Shown: positions 1-9,134, numbered from the stretch's first letter. The stretch is 50,468 bases of DNA from Acinetobacter pollinis (GCF_015627175.1 NZ_VTDQ01000018.1:1-50468), one strand, 5' to 3'. Program-made: numbers and translations. The notes: generated from the sequence alone by a model not told the origin.

Positions 1-1580
1 ATGTAAGATCAGAGTTTGATGTACAAAGCGCATTAAATAAAGAAGGTAATATTAGAGGTAGAGCCGTTGCAGCTTATGAGGAAGGAGATTCTTGGAAATC
101 TTGGGGGAATTATAAAAAAGCAAATTTATATGGTGTAATTGATGGTGATATTAGTGATCAAACACATTTTTCCATAGGTGGTTTAGTCAGTCGAAATCGT
201 AGTGATGGTTTAAGTGTCCATGGTTTGGATATGTATGGTTATGATTATTCATCTAATCCATATTCACCTAGTTTTAATGCAGCTCCACGTTGGGCATACA
301 ATCAGATTGATACGTTTAATATATTTTCTGAATTAGAGCATCATTTTAGTGAAAACTGGAAAATAAATTTACATTATGACTATTTAAAACAGAAGATAGA
401 TGCAATTTATGGAGTTATTGGAACATCTCCTAAATATAAAGCTGACTATGCTAATTTTGTATCTAATCATACTCAATCGAATCCTGAAGAAAGCTCTATA
501 GATTTAGCATTAATCGGTTCATATCAATTATTTGGACGCCAGCATGAGTTAATGTTTGGGGCTAGCTATCAGAATATTGAAAATGATGCAAATACATATA
601 AGGCGGTAGGAGCAGTTACTTCGGTAAAACCATCTTTATGGGATGGATATATTGCAGCACCTCAATTTATAAAAAATGGCGTACAGAATTTAAACTATAA
701 GCAGACAGGTTATTATGTAGCCACAAGGCTAAATCCTTTAGATCATCTACATATTATTGTAGGAACAAGACTTTCTGATTATATTGCAGAATCTTATACA
801 ACATCCGCTGGTTATAATAAAACCAGTACTTATCATAAAATTATGCCTTATGCTGGTTTAACTTATGATCTTACAGATGATTTAACAGCATACGCCAGTT
901 ATACTGAAATATTCTTGCCACAGTCACAAAGAGACTATGCTTATAAACTATTAGCTCCTCAAGAAGGAAAGAGCTATGAGGCAGGTTTGAAAGCCGCCTT
1001 TTATGACAATAGACTCAATATAAGTGGTGCATATTTTCAATCTAAAATGGATCATGTTGCTTTACAATCTGGTAAATATGTAGCTTCTGATGCGCCAGTT
1101 GTTGAAGGATTAATAACAGCAGGATCTAATTATTATGCTTCTTCAAATGGCATAAAAACTCAAGGATTTGAGATAGAGCTAGGAGGAGAAGTTTTACCCA
1201 ACCTAAACGTTCAAGCAGGGTATTCACATGCATCAAGTAAAAAAAGTGGACAGCGCGTAAATACACAGTTGCCAGTAGATCAGTTTAAATTATCTTCAAC
1301 TTATCAGTTCTCAGGTATGCTTGATAAATTTACTGTGGGTTCAAGTATACGTTGGCAAAGCAAATTTTATTCTGTCGGTATTAATGACTTACAAAGCAAA
1401 TTATATACACAAAAAGCGTATACAGTGTTAGATCTAATGGCAAAATATCAAATGACTCCCGATCTTTCTTTTACTCTAAATGTGGGTAATTTAACAAATA
1501 CAAAATATCGCCTAAATTACTGGGCGAATACGTATGGGGACCCAACAAGCTACACGGGATCTCTAACGTATAAATTTTAA
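1..1580 (+). CDS. TonB-dependent siderophore receptor, C-terminal part (5' end outside window)
   Basis: The reading frame is open from the first bases, so the N-terminal signal, TonB box and plug lie upstream; about 525 residues are visible. They form the beta-barrel of a ferric-siderophore receptor, which imports chelated iron across the outer membrane using TonB energy. Evidence includes alternating aromatic/polar strands, a motif GKSYEAGLKAAFYDNRLN close to the equivalent strand of the next receptor (GKSYEMGVKSAW), a late NVGNLTNTKYR segment, and the C-terminal aromatic ending TYKF, a typical outer-membrane insertion signal. A first internal ATG (225) is not the start, because homologous sequence continues before it. 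A terminator follows directly, so this gene is transcribed separately from the next receptor. The ligand cannot be told from the sequence. Confidence 0.9.
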   Translation, partial: VRSEFDVQSALNKEGNIRGRAVAAYEEGDSWKSWGNYKKANLYGVIDGDISDQTHFSIGGLVSRNRSDGLSVHGLDMYGYDYSSNPYSPSFNAAPRWAYNQIDTFNIFSELEHHFSENWKINLHYDYLKQKIDAIYGVIGTSPKYKADYANFVSNHTQSNPEESSIDLALIGSYQLFGRQHELMFGASYQNIENDANTYKAVGAVTSVKPSLWDGYIAAPQFIKNGVQNLNYKQTGYYVATRLNPLDHLHIIVGTRLSDYIAESYTTSAGYNKTSTYHKIMPYAGLTYDLTDDLTAYASYTEIFLPQSQRDYAYKLLAPQEGKSYEAGLKAAFYDNRLNISGAYFQSKMDHVALQSGKYVASDAPVVEGLITAGSNYYASSNGIKTQGFEIELGGEVLPNLNVQAGYSHASSKKSGQRVNTQLPVDQFKLSSTYQFSGMLDKFTVGSSIRWQSKFYSVGINDLQSKLYTQKAYTVLDLMAKYQMTPDLSFTLNVGNLTNTKYRLNYWANTYGDPTSYTGSLTYKF

Positions 1581-1590
1581 ACTATAATAC

Positions 1591-1619
1591 CTGTTTCCAT
1601 ATTGGAAGCAGATTTTTTT
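1591..1619 (+). terminator. Rho-independent terminator after the first receptor
   Basis: A 9-bp stem (CTGTTTCCA paired with TGGAAGCAG, one G-U) with a 3-base loop is followed by a run of seven T. It begins 10 bases after the stop codon and separates the two receptor genes. Confidence 0.85.
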
Positions 1620-1741
1620 AATTGTGATTTAAACCTCAATTTTTATTAAATATATGATTTGATAAAATTTATGAGTAGATTTTTTTTATTTTTATTCCCG
1701 AATGTGTCTTGAAAATCCATAATTTAAACAAAAAATCTAGA

Positions 1742-1760
1742 TATAATGATAATTATTTTC
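1742..1760 (+). promoter_or_regulatory. Fur box overlapping a TATAAT -10 element
   Basis: The 19 bases match the classical Fur consensus GATAATGATAATCATTATC at 16 of 19 positions. The first six bases (TATAAT) also form a perfect -10 hexamer, so bound Fur-Fe would block the promoter. No good -35 is seen at normal spacing. The site lies 28 bases before the chosen start of the second receptor and predicts iron repression of the whole four-gene unit behind it. Confidence 0.85.
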
Positions 1761-1788
1761 ATTTGTTATAATTTTGGGTAATTTTCTG

Positions 1789-3909
1789 ATGCAATTTATG
1801 AAGAAGCAACTGTGTGTTGCAATAGTTGGAATCTTATATATTCCATTGTCTCATGCAAATGATGCATCTTCTACAGATGTACTTTTGCCAACATTGGCGG
1901 TAAAAGCCAATAAAACATCGGCACAAGACAGTTCGGAAAAGACAAAAGCATATACAATTGAAAATACGAGTAGTGCAACCCATTTAAATTTATCTGTAAA
2001 AGAAACACCACAAACAATAAATGTGGTTACAAGACAACAATTAGATGACTTTAGTTTAAGAACAACTCGCGATATTTTAAATAATACACCGGGTGTTACG
2101 GTTACAGGCCTCGAAACTAATAGAACAACCTATACCGTTCATGGTTTTGATATTTCTAATATTTTATACGATGGTATGGGAATTCCTCAGGTCGATAGCT
2201 ATAACTATAATAACTCTGATCCAGATAGTTATTTATTTGATCGTGTTGAAATTATTAAAGGCGCAGATGCACTCACGAATGGATTAGGCGATCCGGGTGC
2301 AACAATTAATTATGTACGTAAAAAACCAACCAAAGAATTTCAGGCCTCTGGTGGAATAAGTTATGGCTCATGGGATACTCAACGCTATGAAGCTGATATT
2401 TCTGGGTCACTTACCCAAGATGGTCGTGTACGTGCGCGTTTGGTCGGGTATGAAAAAGCAGGAAATTCGTATTTAGATAAATACTCAGAAGAAAAAAATG
2501 GCGTACAACTGATTGTAGATGCTGATCTTACAGATTCAACAACTGCTTCTCTAGGTTATTCAAGAACAAATCAATTAACCAATGGTTCACAGTGGGGTGC
2601 GCTACCACTGACTAACTCTGCGGGGCAACAATTAAGCTATGCACGTAGCTATAACTATGCTCCTTCATGGACTTATTATGATTGGTCAATTAACAACTAT
2701 TTTGCCAGTATAGAACAAAAAATTGCTGGAGATTGGGTTGCTAAGTTTAATTATGATGAGCGTATTTCTAACCTTCAAAACCAAATGCTGTATTTGAGTG
2801 GCAATCCAAGTTCAACAGACAATACATCTGGTATTTATCTTTATCCTGAAATTTATAATCAGAAGTTTAGAGATCGCACTTTTAATTTAAATACCACGGG
2901 TACATATAGTTTGTTTGGTCGTAGACATGAAGCCAATATTGGTTATTCATGGTCGCAAAACGTCACGCAAAGCAATTATGCTTATGGCAGTAGTCTAGGT
3001 GAATATACGACAGATCTTGCAAGTTGGTCACCATCTGCGCAGACATGGGGCAATAGCTTTACTGCACCAACAACGGCTTTAATTTTACGCTCTTTATATG
3101 GTGCAACACGTTTACATTTAACGGATGATCTCAAAGTTCTATTAGGTGTGAATTATGCCGAAATTAATTCCCGAGGTAATTATACAAAAAATAAAACACT
3201 TCCTTATGCAGGTATTACTTATAACTTTACACCAACTTATACAGGATACGTAAGCTATAGCTCTATTTTTAGACCACAAACAGTTATTGATTCTTCTACA
3301 GGAAAAACAGCTGTACCTGTAGAAGGAAAAAGCTATGAAATGGGAGTTAAAAGTGCATGGTTAAACAATAAACTGACGGGTTATTTATCTATTTTTAGAA
3401 CCGAACAGACTAATTTTGCTCTTTCACCAACATTTGATTTGTCAGACAATTTGTACCATTCACAACTTGGTACGGTGCGTTCTCAGGGTGTAGATATAGG
3501 GCTAGCAGGGAAAGTCACGGATGCACTTGAACTATCTGGCGGTTACACCAAATTTAGTTTGAAAAATCTAGCGAATGGAGTGAATCCACGTCAATATAAT
3601 CCGACACAAACATTCAATATTCTAGCAACTTATACTATTCCGCAGTATCCAAAACTCAAAGTTGGTGGCAGTGTAAAATGGCAAAGTGCGATTCATGATC
3701 CTGAATCGGTTTCACATGCAGGCTTAATTACGCAAGATGCTTATGCACTGATTGGGTTAATGACCAGCTATGACGTCAATAAAAATCTCAGACTGCAATT
3801 AAATGTGAATAACATTACGAATGAAAAGTACCTGACGGGCTTGAAAGATGGTCAAGGCTATTATGGTGAACCGACGAATTATAACTTGTCGGTGAACTTC
3901 AAGTTTTAA
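1789..3909 (+). CDS. TonB-dependent siderophore receptor (FpvA/FhuE type)
   Basis: A complete outer-membrane ferric-siderophore receptor, 706 aa from the chosen ATG. Residues from MKKQLCVAIVGILYIPLSHA form a signal peptide. They are followed by a TonB-box-like stretch (LPTLAVKA) and the plug domain (ETPQTINVVTRQQLDDF, then NTPGVTV and RVEIIKGADALTNG). The barrel ends in a C-terminal Phe (SVNFKF). The frame could begin at a TTG (1774) or a later ATG (1798); ATG 1789 has a GGG-rich stretch about 10 bases upstream, so it was preferred. It is paralogous to the preceding truncated receptor but has its own Fur-box promoter. Only 16 bases separate it from the membrane genes downstream, implying one operon. 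The siderophore is unknown. Confidence 0.92.
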   Translation: MQFMKKQLCVAIVGILYIPLSHANDASSTDVLLPTLAVKANKTSAQDSSEKTKAYTIENTSSATHLNLSVKETPQTINVVTRQQLDDFSLRTTRDILNNTPGVTVTGLETNRTTYTVHGFDISNILYDGMGIPQVDSYNYNNSDPDSYLFDRVEIIKGADALTNGLGDPGATINYVRKKPTKEFQASGGISYGSWDTQRYEADISGSLTQDGRVRARLVGYEKAGNSYLDKYSEEKNGVQLIVDADLTDSTTASLGYSRTNQLTNGSQWGALPLTNSAGQQLSYARSYNYAPSWTYYDWSINNYFASIEQKIAGDWVAKFNYDERISNLQNQMLYLSGNPSSTDNTSGIYLYPEIYNQKFRDRTFNLNTTGTYSLFGRRHEANIGYSWSQNVTQSNYAYGSSLGEYTTDLASWSPSAQTWGNSFTAPTTALILRSLYGATRLHLTDDLKVLLGVNYAEINSRGNYTKNKTLPYAGITYNFTPTYTGYVSYSSIFRPQTVIDSSTGKTAVPVEGKSYEMGVKSAWLNNKLTGYLSIFRTEQTNFALSPTFDLSDNLYHSQLGTVRSQGVDIGLAGKVTDALELSGGYTKFSLKNLANGVNPRQYNPTQTFNILATYTIPQYPKLKVGGSVKWQSAIHDPESVSHAGLITQDAYALIGLMTSYDVNKNLRLQLNVNNITNEKYLTGLKDGQGYYGEPTNYNLSVNFKF

Positions 3910-3925
3910 TGTGAGGTAAGTGGGT

Positions 3926-4210
3926 ATGAAGGAACATGCAATGATGTATAGGCTAAGTATCACATGTCGTATATTTATTGCATGTATCTTGGGTTATGTG
4001 TGTACACGTTACGCCACATTACTTATTACAGTCGCTTTAGTTAATGTTATGCCACATGCTGAGTCTATTTTTTTAGCTGCAATGTTTGGCATTTTATTTT
4101 TTATTATTTTTTTTCTAAGTATTTTCATTTTTCAGTCAGTTAAGAAGACCATATTATGTAGTGTTGTTATTACATGCATACTCTATGGGCTTGCTCAAAT
4201 TATTGTGTGA
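3926..4210 (+). CDS. Small inner-membrane protein, DUF3649-like
   Basis: A 94-aa protein with three hydrophobic segments (about residues 11-36, 46-66 and 71-92), the size and layout of DUF3649 proteins. These are found beside siderophore receptors and PepSY membrane proteins. Its molecular role is not established; by context it assists iron release or reduction at the inner membrane. A GTG six bases earlier (3920) is also in frame, but ATG 3926 has a GAGG at proper spacing (3913-3916). It lies between the receptor and the PepSY gene with gaps of 16 and 6 bases, so it is almost certainly cotranscribed under Fur control. The family call rests on length, topology and neighbourhood. Confidence 0.72.
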   Translation: MKEHAMMYRLSITCRIFIACILGYVCTRYATLLITVALVNVMPHAESIFLAAMFGILFFIIFFLSIFIFQSVKKTILCSVVITCILYGLAQIIV

Positions 4211-4216
4211 TGCAGT

Positions 4217-5752
4217 ATGTATAAATCAGTACGTCAATCAATGGCTTGGTTACACTCTTGGGTTGGATTACTCCTCGGTTGGTTGCTTTTTACAATTTTT
4301 CTTTTAGGAACATTGTCATATTATAAAGATAATATAAATTTATGGATGCAACCTGAGTTTAATCAGGCTCAGTTTACGCAAGAACAAGCCATACATACAG
4401 GATTACAATATGCCATAGCACAGGGTAGCGAAAACCAGTCTTGGTATATTCAAGTGGCATCGGATGATCATCCTGTTAACCAAATATTTATTCGAAAAAA
4501 AGTAGATGGTTTTATCTTTAAAACACTTCATCCCAAGACAGGAGAGGAAGTACAACTTGCATCTACACAAGGTGGCGAGTTTCTCTATAATTTTCATTTT
4601 CAGTTATTTGGTATTCCCATTATTATTGGGCGATTTATTGTCTGTTTTGCTGCATTTATTATGCTTATTGCCCTTATTTCAGGTGTAATTACGCATAAGA
4701 AAATATTTACCGACTTCTTTACATTACGTACCTTCAAATCTCAGCGTTCTTGGTTAGATTTTCATAATGTGGTTTCCGTCATTGCCTTACCATTTTTCCT
4801 TATGATTACTTTTACAGGGTTAGCGATATTTTTCTATTTATACTTACCGTCAGGTATTGAAAAATATTATGGAAAGAAAAAGTTAGATTTCTTTAATGAG
4901 TTGAATACACCGACAAGTCTCATTGTAAGTAAGGAAAATCCTAAGCCTTCAAATATGATAGGTATAGAAGAGATTCAGTCTAAAATTAATCAGATCTGGT
5001 CTGAGCGTCCTCCTATTGCAAGTATTGAAGTAAAGCAACCCTACACGATAGTCAGTCAGATTATTATTAAGCAAAAAGAAGATAAAAGTATTACTTTAAC
5101 ACCTGCACAAATCGTTTTATCTGGTGTGAACGGTGACGTACTTTCACAGACGATCCAAAAGAGTAGCGTACAAAAAATTTATGGTGGTATCTATAGTTTA
5201 CATATGGCGCCTTTTGCTCAGCCCTTGGTACGTATTGCATTATTTATTTCAGGAATCTTGGGTTGTCTGATGATTGCATCGGGCTTATTACTTTGGAGTT
5301 TAAAACGCCAGTTAAAAAACAAGCACAATACCTTTCATTTTGGACACTACATGGTAAATCGTTTCAATGTGAGTGCGTTGGTTGGTTTGCCTGTTGCCAT
5401 ACTGGCTTATTTTTATAGTAATCGTCTTTATACATTGTCTCATATGAGTGCTCCAAATTTAGAAATATCTACGTTCTTTTATGTCTGGGCAATAACGTTG
5501 ATCAGTGCATGTATTGTATCTGAGAAATATTTGTGGCAGGTATACCTCACTGTTTTTATCGTCCTTGCCATGTTTCTTCCTATTGTAAATATTGCATCAT
5601 TAGTGCATGCAAGTTATATCAGTGGATGGTCTGATTATAGTCATTACGTTGGACTAGATTTAGTGGTGGTATTGATAGGATTTTTTGCATTATTTCTTTT
5701 AATGAAAATTAAATTAATTAAGCATCAAGTTTTTAAAAAGTACGCAAAATAG
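4217..5752 (+). CDS. PepSY-domain membrane protein, probable ferri-siderophore reductase
   Basis: A 511-aa inner-membrane protein of the PepSY_TM (PiuB/FpvG) type. About eight membrane helices can be drawn (near 11-36, 132-160, 186-210, 336-362, 385-405, 415-433, 438-465 and 476-500), with periplasmic PepSY-like segments between helices 1-2 and 3-4. The start MYKSVRQSMAWLHSWVGLLLGW is typical, and His residues near helix ends (H14, H182) could bind haem or metal. Family members beside siderophore receptors, such as FpvG of Pseudomonas, take part in reducing and releasing iron from the siderophore. It overlaps no neighbour and is spaced 6 and 13 bases from the flanking small genes. Role here is inferred from family and operon. 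Confidence 0.85.
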   Translation: MYKSVRQSMAWLHSWVGLLLGWLLFTIFLLGTLSYYKDNINLWMQPEFNQAQFTQEQAIHTGLQYAIAQGSENQSWYIQVASDDHPVNQIFIRKKVDGFIFKTLHPKTGEEVQLASTQGGEFLYNFHFQLFGIPIIIGRFIVCFAAFIMLIALISGVITHKKIFTDFFTLRTFKSQRSWLDFHNVVSVIALPFFLMITFTGLAIFFYLYLPSGIEKYYGKKKLDFFNELNTPTSLIVSKENPKPSNMIGIEEIQSKINQIWSERPPIASIEVKQPYTIVSQIIIKQKEDKSITLTPAQIVLSGVNGDVLSQTIQKSSVQKIYGGIYSLHMAPFAQPLVRIALFISGILGCLMIASGLLLWSLKRQLKNKHNTFHFGHYMVNRFNVSALVGLPVAILAYFYSNRLYTLSHMSAPNLEISTFFYVWAITLISACIVSEKYLWQVYLTVFIVLAMFLPIVNIASLVHASYISGWSDYSHYVGLDLVVVLIGFFALFLLMKIKLIKHQVFKKYAK

Positions 5753-5765
5753 GAAAGAAAATTAT

Positions 5766-6041
5766 ATGACTATACTTATTGTATTTTTAGGAATATATAT
5801 TGGTTTTTATTTTCTCTTTTTATTAAATCATAAAAAACAAAAACCATCATTTGCTTGGGTATATAAGTATCCTAAGGGATTTAAACTTATTTCGATTACC
5901 TTATTTCTTCTCTCTTTTTATTTACTTGTATTACGGTATGGTATTTCTGTGGCTTTTGTGAGTTGGTGGGTTTTTGCGACACCCACCATACTTTTACTTA
6001 TTTTGCTTAACAATCCAATGCGAGCGAAATCACCAAAATAG
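5766..6041 (+). CDS. Small membrane protein, DUF3325-like
   Basis: A 91-aa protein with three hydrophobic segments (about 2-20, 39-57 and 62-81) matching the DUF3325 pattern: short, with a Lys-rich loop (HKKQKPS) after the first helix. DUF3649, PepSY_TM and DUF3325 genes recur together next to TonB receptors. This is the last gene of the Fur-controlled operon. Its stop codon ends one base before the stop of the convergent uvrA-like gene, and no separate terminator fits between them. The biochemical function is unknown; a part in the iron-reduction complex is an inference. Confidence 0.72.
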   Translation: MTILIVFLGIYIGFYFLFLLNHKKQKPSFAWVYKYPKGFKLISITLFLLSFYLLVLRYGISVAFVSWWVFATPTILLLILLNNPMRAKSPK

Positions 6042-6042
6042 T

Positions 6043-8301
6043 TTAGGTGTACTTCAGATATTGAGCGAGATATTGTCCTGTTAAAGATTTCGCTGTACGA
6101 ATAAGATCTTTAGGATATCCTGAGAAAATGAGCTCTCCACCTTCACGGCCAGCAAATGGGCCAATATCTATAATCCAGTCTGCTTGTGTCATAATATCTA
6201 AATTATGTTCAATCGTAATTACGGTATTGCCCTGATCGACCATATAGTTAAGAAGTTCAATAAGTTTAAACGTATCTGAAGGGTGAAGCCCCGTACTTGG
6301 TTCATCGAGAATAATAATATGACCATTTTGTTTTAATTCTTTGGTAAGCTTTAAACGTTGTCTTTCACCACCAGATAATGTACTCAGACGTTGCCCAAGT
6401 GAAAGGTAATCTAGACCTAAATCAATTAAAAGCTGTAGTTTGTCTTGAATTTTTGTTTCTTGGAAAAAATGGGATGCTTCTTCAACAGTCATTTTCATAA
6501 CTTCAGTAATATTCTTATTTTGATACTGGTATTTGAGCACCTCAGGTTTGTAACCTGTTCCATGGCAAACTTCACAAACAATTTCGATGTCATCTAAAAA
6601 AGCGAGTTCAACTTTTTCTATACCTAGACCTTTACAATGAGGGCATGCACCTTCGCTATTATAACTAAAGAGTTTCATGCTTACATGGTTGGCTTGTGCA
6701 AACTGATGTCTAATATGATCGGATAAATCGAGATAGGTGAGTAAATTTGAACGAATACTTGCCATGATCGCGGATTGATTAATTAATTTTGCTTCGGGAT
6801 ATTGTGCCAAGAGGACTTTACCAATAAGTGTACTTTTCCCTGAACCTGCAACACCTGTAACAACAGTCAGTACATTTTTAGGGATATTGACGGAAATATC
6901 TTTTAAATTAAACATATTGGCATGTTGAATAGAAATGACATCTTTAGAAACTCTTGGGTGTGCTTTTAAAGCTTTCTCTTGTGCAAAAAATTGACCAGTG
7001 AGGGTATTGGCATATTTGAGTTTTTTAAAACTACCTTCATAAACAATTTCTCCACCATGTATTCCAGATTTTGGCCCTACATCAATAATATGGTCAGCAA
7101 TTTTAATTAAATCTGGATCATGTTCTACCAGTAAAATTGTATTTCCTTTATCTCTTAACTGCTTAATAATCTGAATAATATTTTCTAAGTCGTGGGGGTG
7201 AAGTCCAACACTTGGCTCGTCAAAAATATACATGAGATCGACCAAGCTATTTCCTAAATGTTTGACCATTTTCATGCGCTGGTTTTCACCACCTGACAAA
7301 GTTGTGGTGACTCTATCTAGACTGAGATAACTTAAGCCCACCAAAAGTAAATGCTGAAGTTTTTGTTTAATTTCATGAAGTAAAACATCGTATTTAGGTG
7401 CGTGAATATCATCTATAAATTGAATTAACTCTTGAATTGAAAGCGAGGTACATTCGGCAATATTTTTATGATGAATTTTACATTTTAAAGTCTGTTGTTT
7501 TAATCTTTGGCCATGACACAATGAGCAGGTTTTAGTGTCTATAATTTTATCGAGTCTTGCCTTATATCTGTTTTTTTCTTGTGCTTGACCCCTCATAAAG
7601 TTACGTTCAAAACGCGTGACTAACCCTTCATAAAGTGCCGTTTTTTTCCAGTCTTTTGTCGGATTTTTGGGTTTGTGTTGTGGCGCATATAAAAGTAAAT
7701 CCCATTCATTTTTTGTATAATCTTTAAGTTTTTTATTTAAGTCAAAATAACCAGAATAGGCATATCTTTGCCACCGCCAAGCTTGAGGTTGATAGGTTGG
7801 AAACAAGATGGCATATTCATTGAGTGATTTTTCTTGGTCTAAAATTTTATAGATATCTAGGGTATTTTCTAAACCAGTTCCTTCGCATTGAGGACACATT
7901 CCATCTGGATGATTAAAAGAAAACACTTGAGAGTAACCAACAAATGGCTCTCCCAAACGAGAAAAAAGTAATCTTAAACTGGCATAAATATCTGTTGCAG
8001 TTCCTACTGTTGAACGGATACTTCCAGAGAGAGGCTTCTGATCAATAATGACAGGAACATTTAGATTTTCAATTTTATCGACATCGGCATGTCCCATATG
8101 CTTTAAACGATTTCTAGTAAAACTGTCTTGTGTCTCGTTAATCTGACGCTGTGCCTCGGCACCAATTGTTTCAAAAACAAGTGAAGACTTTCCTGAACCA
8201 GAAACACCTGTAAAAACAACAATTTGATGTTTAGGAATATTAAGTGAAATATTTTTTAAGTTATTTTGGCGAGCACCAAAGATATGAATCATTTTTTTCA
8301 T
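6043..8301 (-). CDS. Short UvrA paralogue (UvrA2-like) lacking the UvrB-binding domain
   Basis: A 752-aa ABC-type DNA-binding ATPase of the UvrA family, against about 940 aa for canonical UvrA. Visible elements in order: Walker A GVSGSGKSS (32-40); zinc-type CPQC then CSLCHG; ABC signature LSGGENQR with Walker B YIFDEPS; second Walker A GVAGSGKST; CPHCKG and CEVCHG zinc modules; LSGGERQR and IIILDEPS. After LLFSRLGEP the sequence jumps almost directly to FSFNHPDGMCPQC, so the roughly 110-residue UvrB-interacting domain is absent. Such forms (Deinococcus UvrA2, Streptomyces DrrC) are linked to DNA-damage or DNA-binding-drug tolerance rather than core excision repair. It is probably monocistronic; a long hairpin lies upstream. 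No drug exporter is adjacent. Confidence 0.9.
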   Translation of the reverse strand: MKKMIHIFGARQNNLKNISLNIPKHQIVVFTGVSGSGKSSLVFETIGAEAQRQINETQDSFTRNRLKHMGHADVDKIENLNVPVIIDQKPLSGSIRSTVGTATDIYASLRLLFSRLGEPFVGYSQVFSFNHPDGMCPQCEGTGLENTLDIYKILDQEKSLNEYAILFPTYQPQAWRWQRYAYSGYFDLNKKLKDYTKNEWDLLLYAPQHKPKNPTKDWKKTALYEGLVTRFERNFMRGQAQEKNRYKARLDKIIDTKTCSLCHGQRLKQQTLKCKIHHKNIAECTSLSIQELIQFIDDIHAPKYDVLLHEIKQKLQHLLLVGLSYLSLDRVTTTLSGGENQRMKMVKHLGNSLVDLMYIFDEPSVGLHPHDLENIIQIIKQLRDKGNTILLVEHDPDLIKIADHIIDVGPKSGIHGGEIVYEGSFKKLKYANTLTGQFFAQEKALKAHPRVSKDVISIQHANMFNLKDISVNIPKNVLTVVTGVAGSGKSTLIGKVLLAQYPEAKLINQSAIMASIRSNLLTYLDLSDHIRHQFAQANHVSMKLFSYNSEGACPHCKGLGIEKVELAFLDDIEIVCEVCHGTGYKPEVLKYQYQNKNITEVMKMTVEEASHFFQETKIQDKLQLLIDLGLDYLSLGQRLSTLSGGERQRLKLTKELKQNGHIIILDEPSTGLHPSDTFKLIELLNYMVDQGNTVITIEHNLDIMTQADWIIDIGPFAGREGGELIFSGYPKDLIRTAKSLTGQYLAQYLKYT

Positions 8302-8425
8302 AGTTCTATACGGCCAGCAAATTTATTATGATCGGTTTTTAAATATGTATTGTCGACTTTATATAAACATATTTGAGGCGTATTTTTATACAACGAATCT
8401 GTTAATTTATGCAAAATAGGTCATA

Positions 8426-8470
8426 CTTACAACTAATTTATAGGTTGTATTACTATAAGTTAGTTGTAAG
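8426..8470. repeat. Long imperfect inverted repeat (18-bp arms)
   Basis: CTTACAACTAATTTATAG (8426-8443) and its near-perfect reverse complement (8453-8470) pair at 17 of 18 positions around a 9-base loop. It lies 13 bases after the stop of the YitT-family gene and about 125 bases before the uvrA-like start, both on the minus strand. It could terminate the YitT transcript, but no U-tract follows on that strand. It is longer and less G+C-rich than the other terminators in the window, so a mobile palindrome or processing site is possible. Confidence 0.7.
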
Positions 8471-8483
8471 GATTGAATGTAAA

Positions 8484-9134
8484 CTAAGCAATATAACGAG
8501 AAGGTTTATGGTTCATTGCAATGATAAAGTTCAAAACAATTGCACCAATAATTGAAATTCCAAGAAGATGCCAGTCTACGAAGAAAGCTGATGCAGCAAG
8601 AATAGAAATATCGATACCCATTTGTACTTTGCCTGCTGCAATTTTATACTGATTTTGTATAAAAAGAGCCAAAAGATTAATTCCTCCTAAGCTAGAGCGA
8701 TGGCGAAATAGCATCAGAAAGCTAATACCCATAAGAATATTTGCAACGATTGTGGCATAAAATGGATTTAAGTCTTTAATATGAAAAAACTGAGGAGTAA
8801 CTTCAGAGAATAAAGAGAGTAGACCTACGGCAATAAATGTTTTAACAACAAGAGCCACTCCCATTTTTTTATATGCAAAATAATAAAATGGAATATTAAT
8901 TAAGAAAAATACGGTTCCAAATTTTAAACCCGTAATATAGTGAATGAGTAGAGACAAACCCGCTGTACCACCTGTCATAATTCCTGAAAACTGTAATAGG
9001 TTTAAAGCAAATGATAAAACAAATGTTCCCATAAGCATGGCAAGAATATCTTCAAACTTTGTATGCTCATCAATGGTTGATAATGGTGCATCTGTAGATG
9101 GAATATTTTGATTTGGATGAATTTCATTACTCAT
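8484..9134 (-). CDS. YitT-family (DUF161) membrane protein
   Basis: A 216-aa multi-pass membrane protein. Hydrophobic segments cover most of the sequence, with the family pattern GTFVLSFALNLL near the N-terminus, then SGIMTGGTAGLSLLIHYITG, and GISFLMLFRHRSSLGGINLLAL in the middle. YitT proteins have no firmly established substrate; some are described as possible transporters. The frame extends 16 codons further upstream, but the later ATG (MSNEIHPNQ) gives a normal hydrophilic start. The usual C-terminal cytoplasmic DUF2179 domain of long YitT proteins is absent, as in the short proteobacterial form. Confidence 0.78.
   Translation of the reverse strand: MSNEIHPNQNIPSTDAPLSTIDEHTKFEDILAMLMGTFVLSFALNLLQFSGIMTGGTAGLSLLIHYITGLKFGTVFFLINIPFYYFAYKKMGVALVVKTFIAVGLLSLFSEVTPQFFHIKDLNPFYATIVANILMGISFLMLFRHRSSLGGINLLALFIQNQYKIAAGKVQMGIDISILAASAFFVDWHLLGISIIGAIVLNFIIAMNHKPSRYIA

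Noticed and set aside
2093..2287. 64-codon open frame inside the second receptor
   Set aside because: It is a different phase of the plug-domain coding sequence without a ribosome site.
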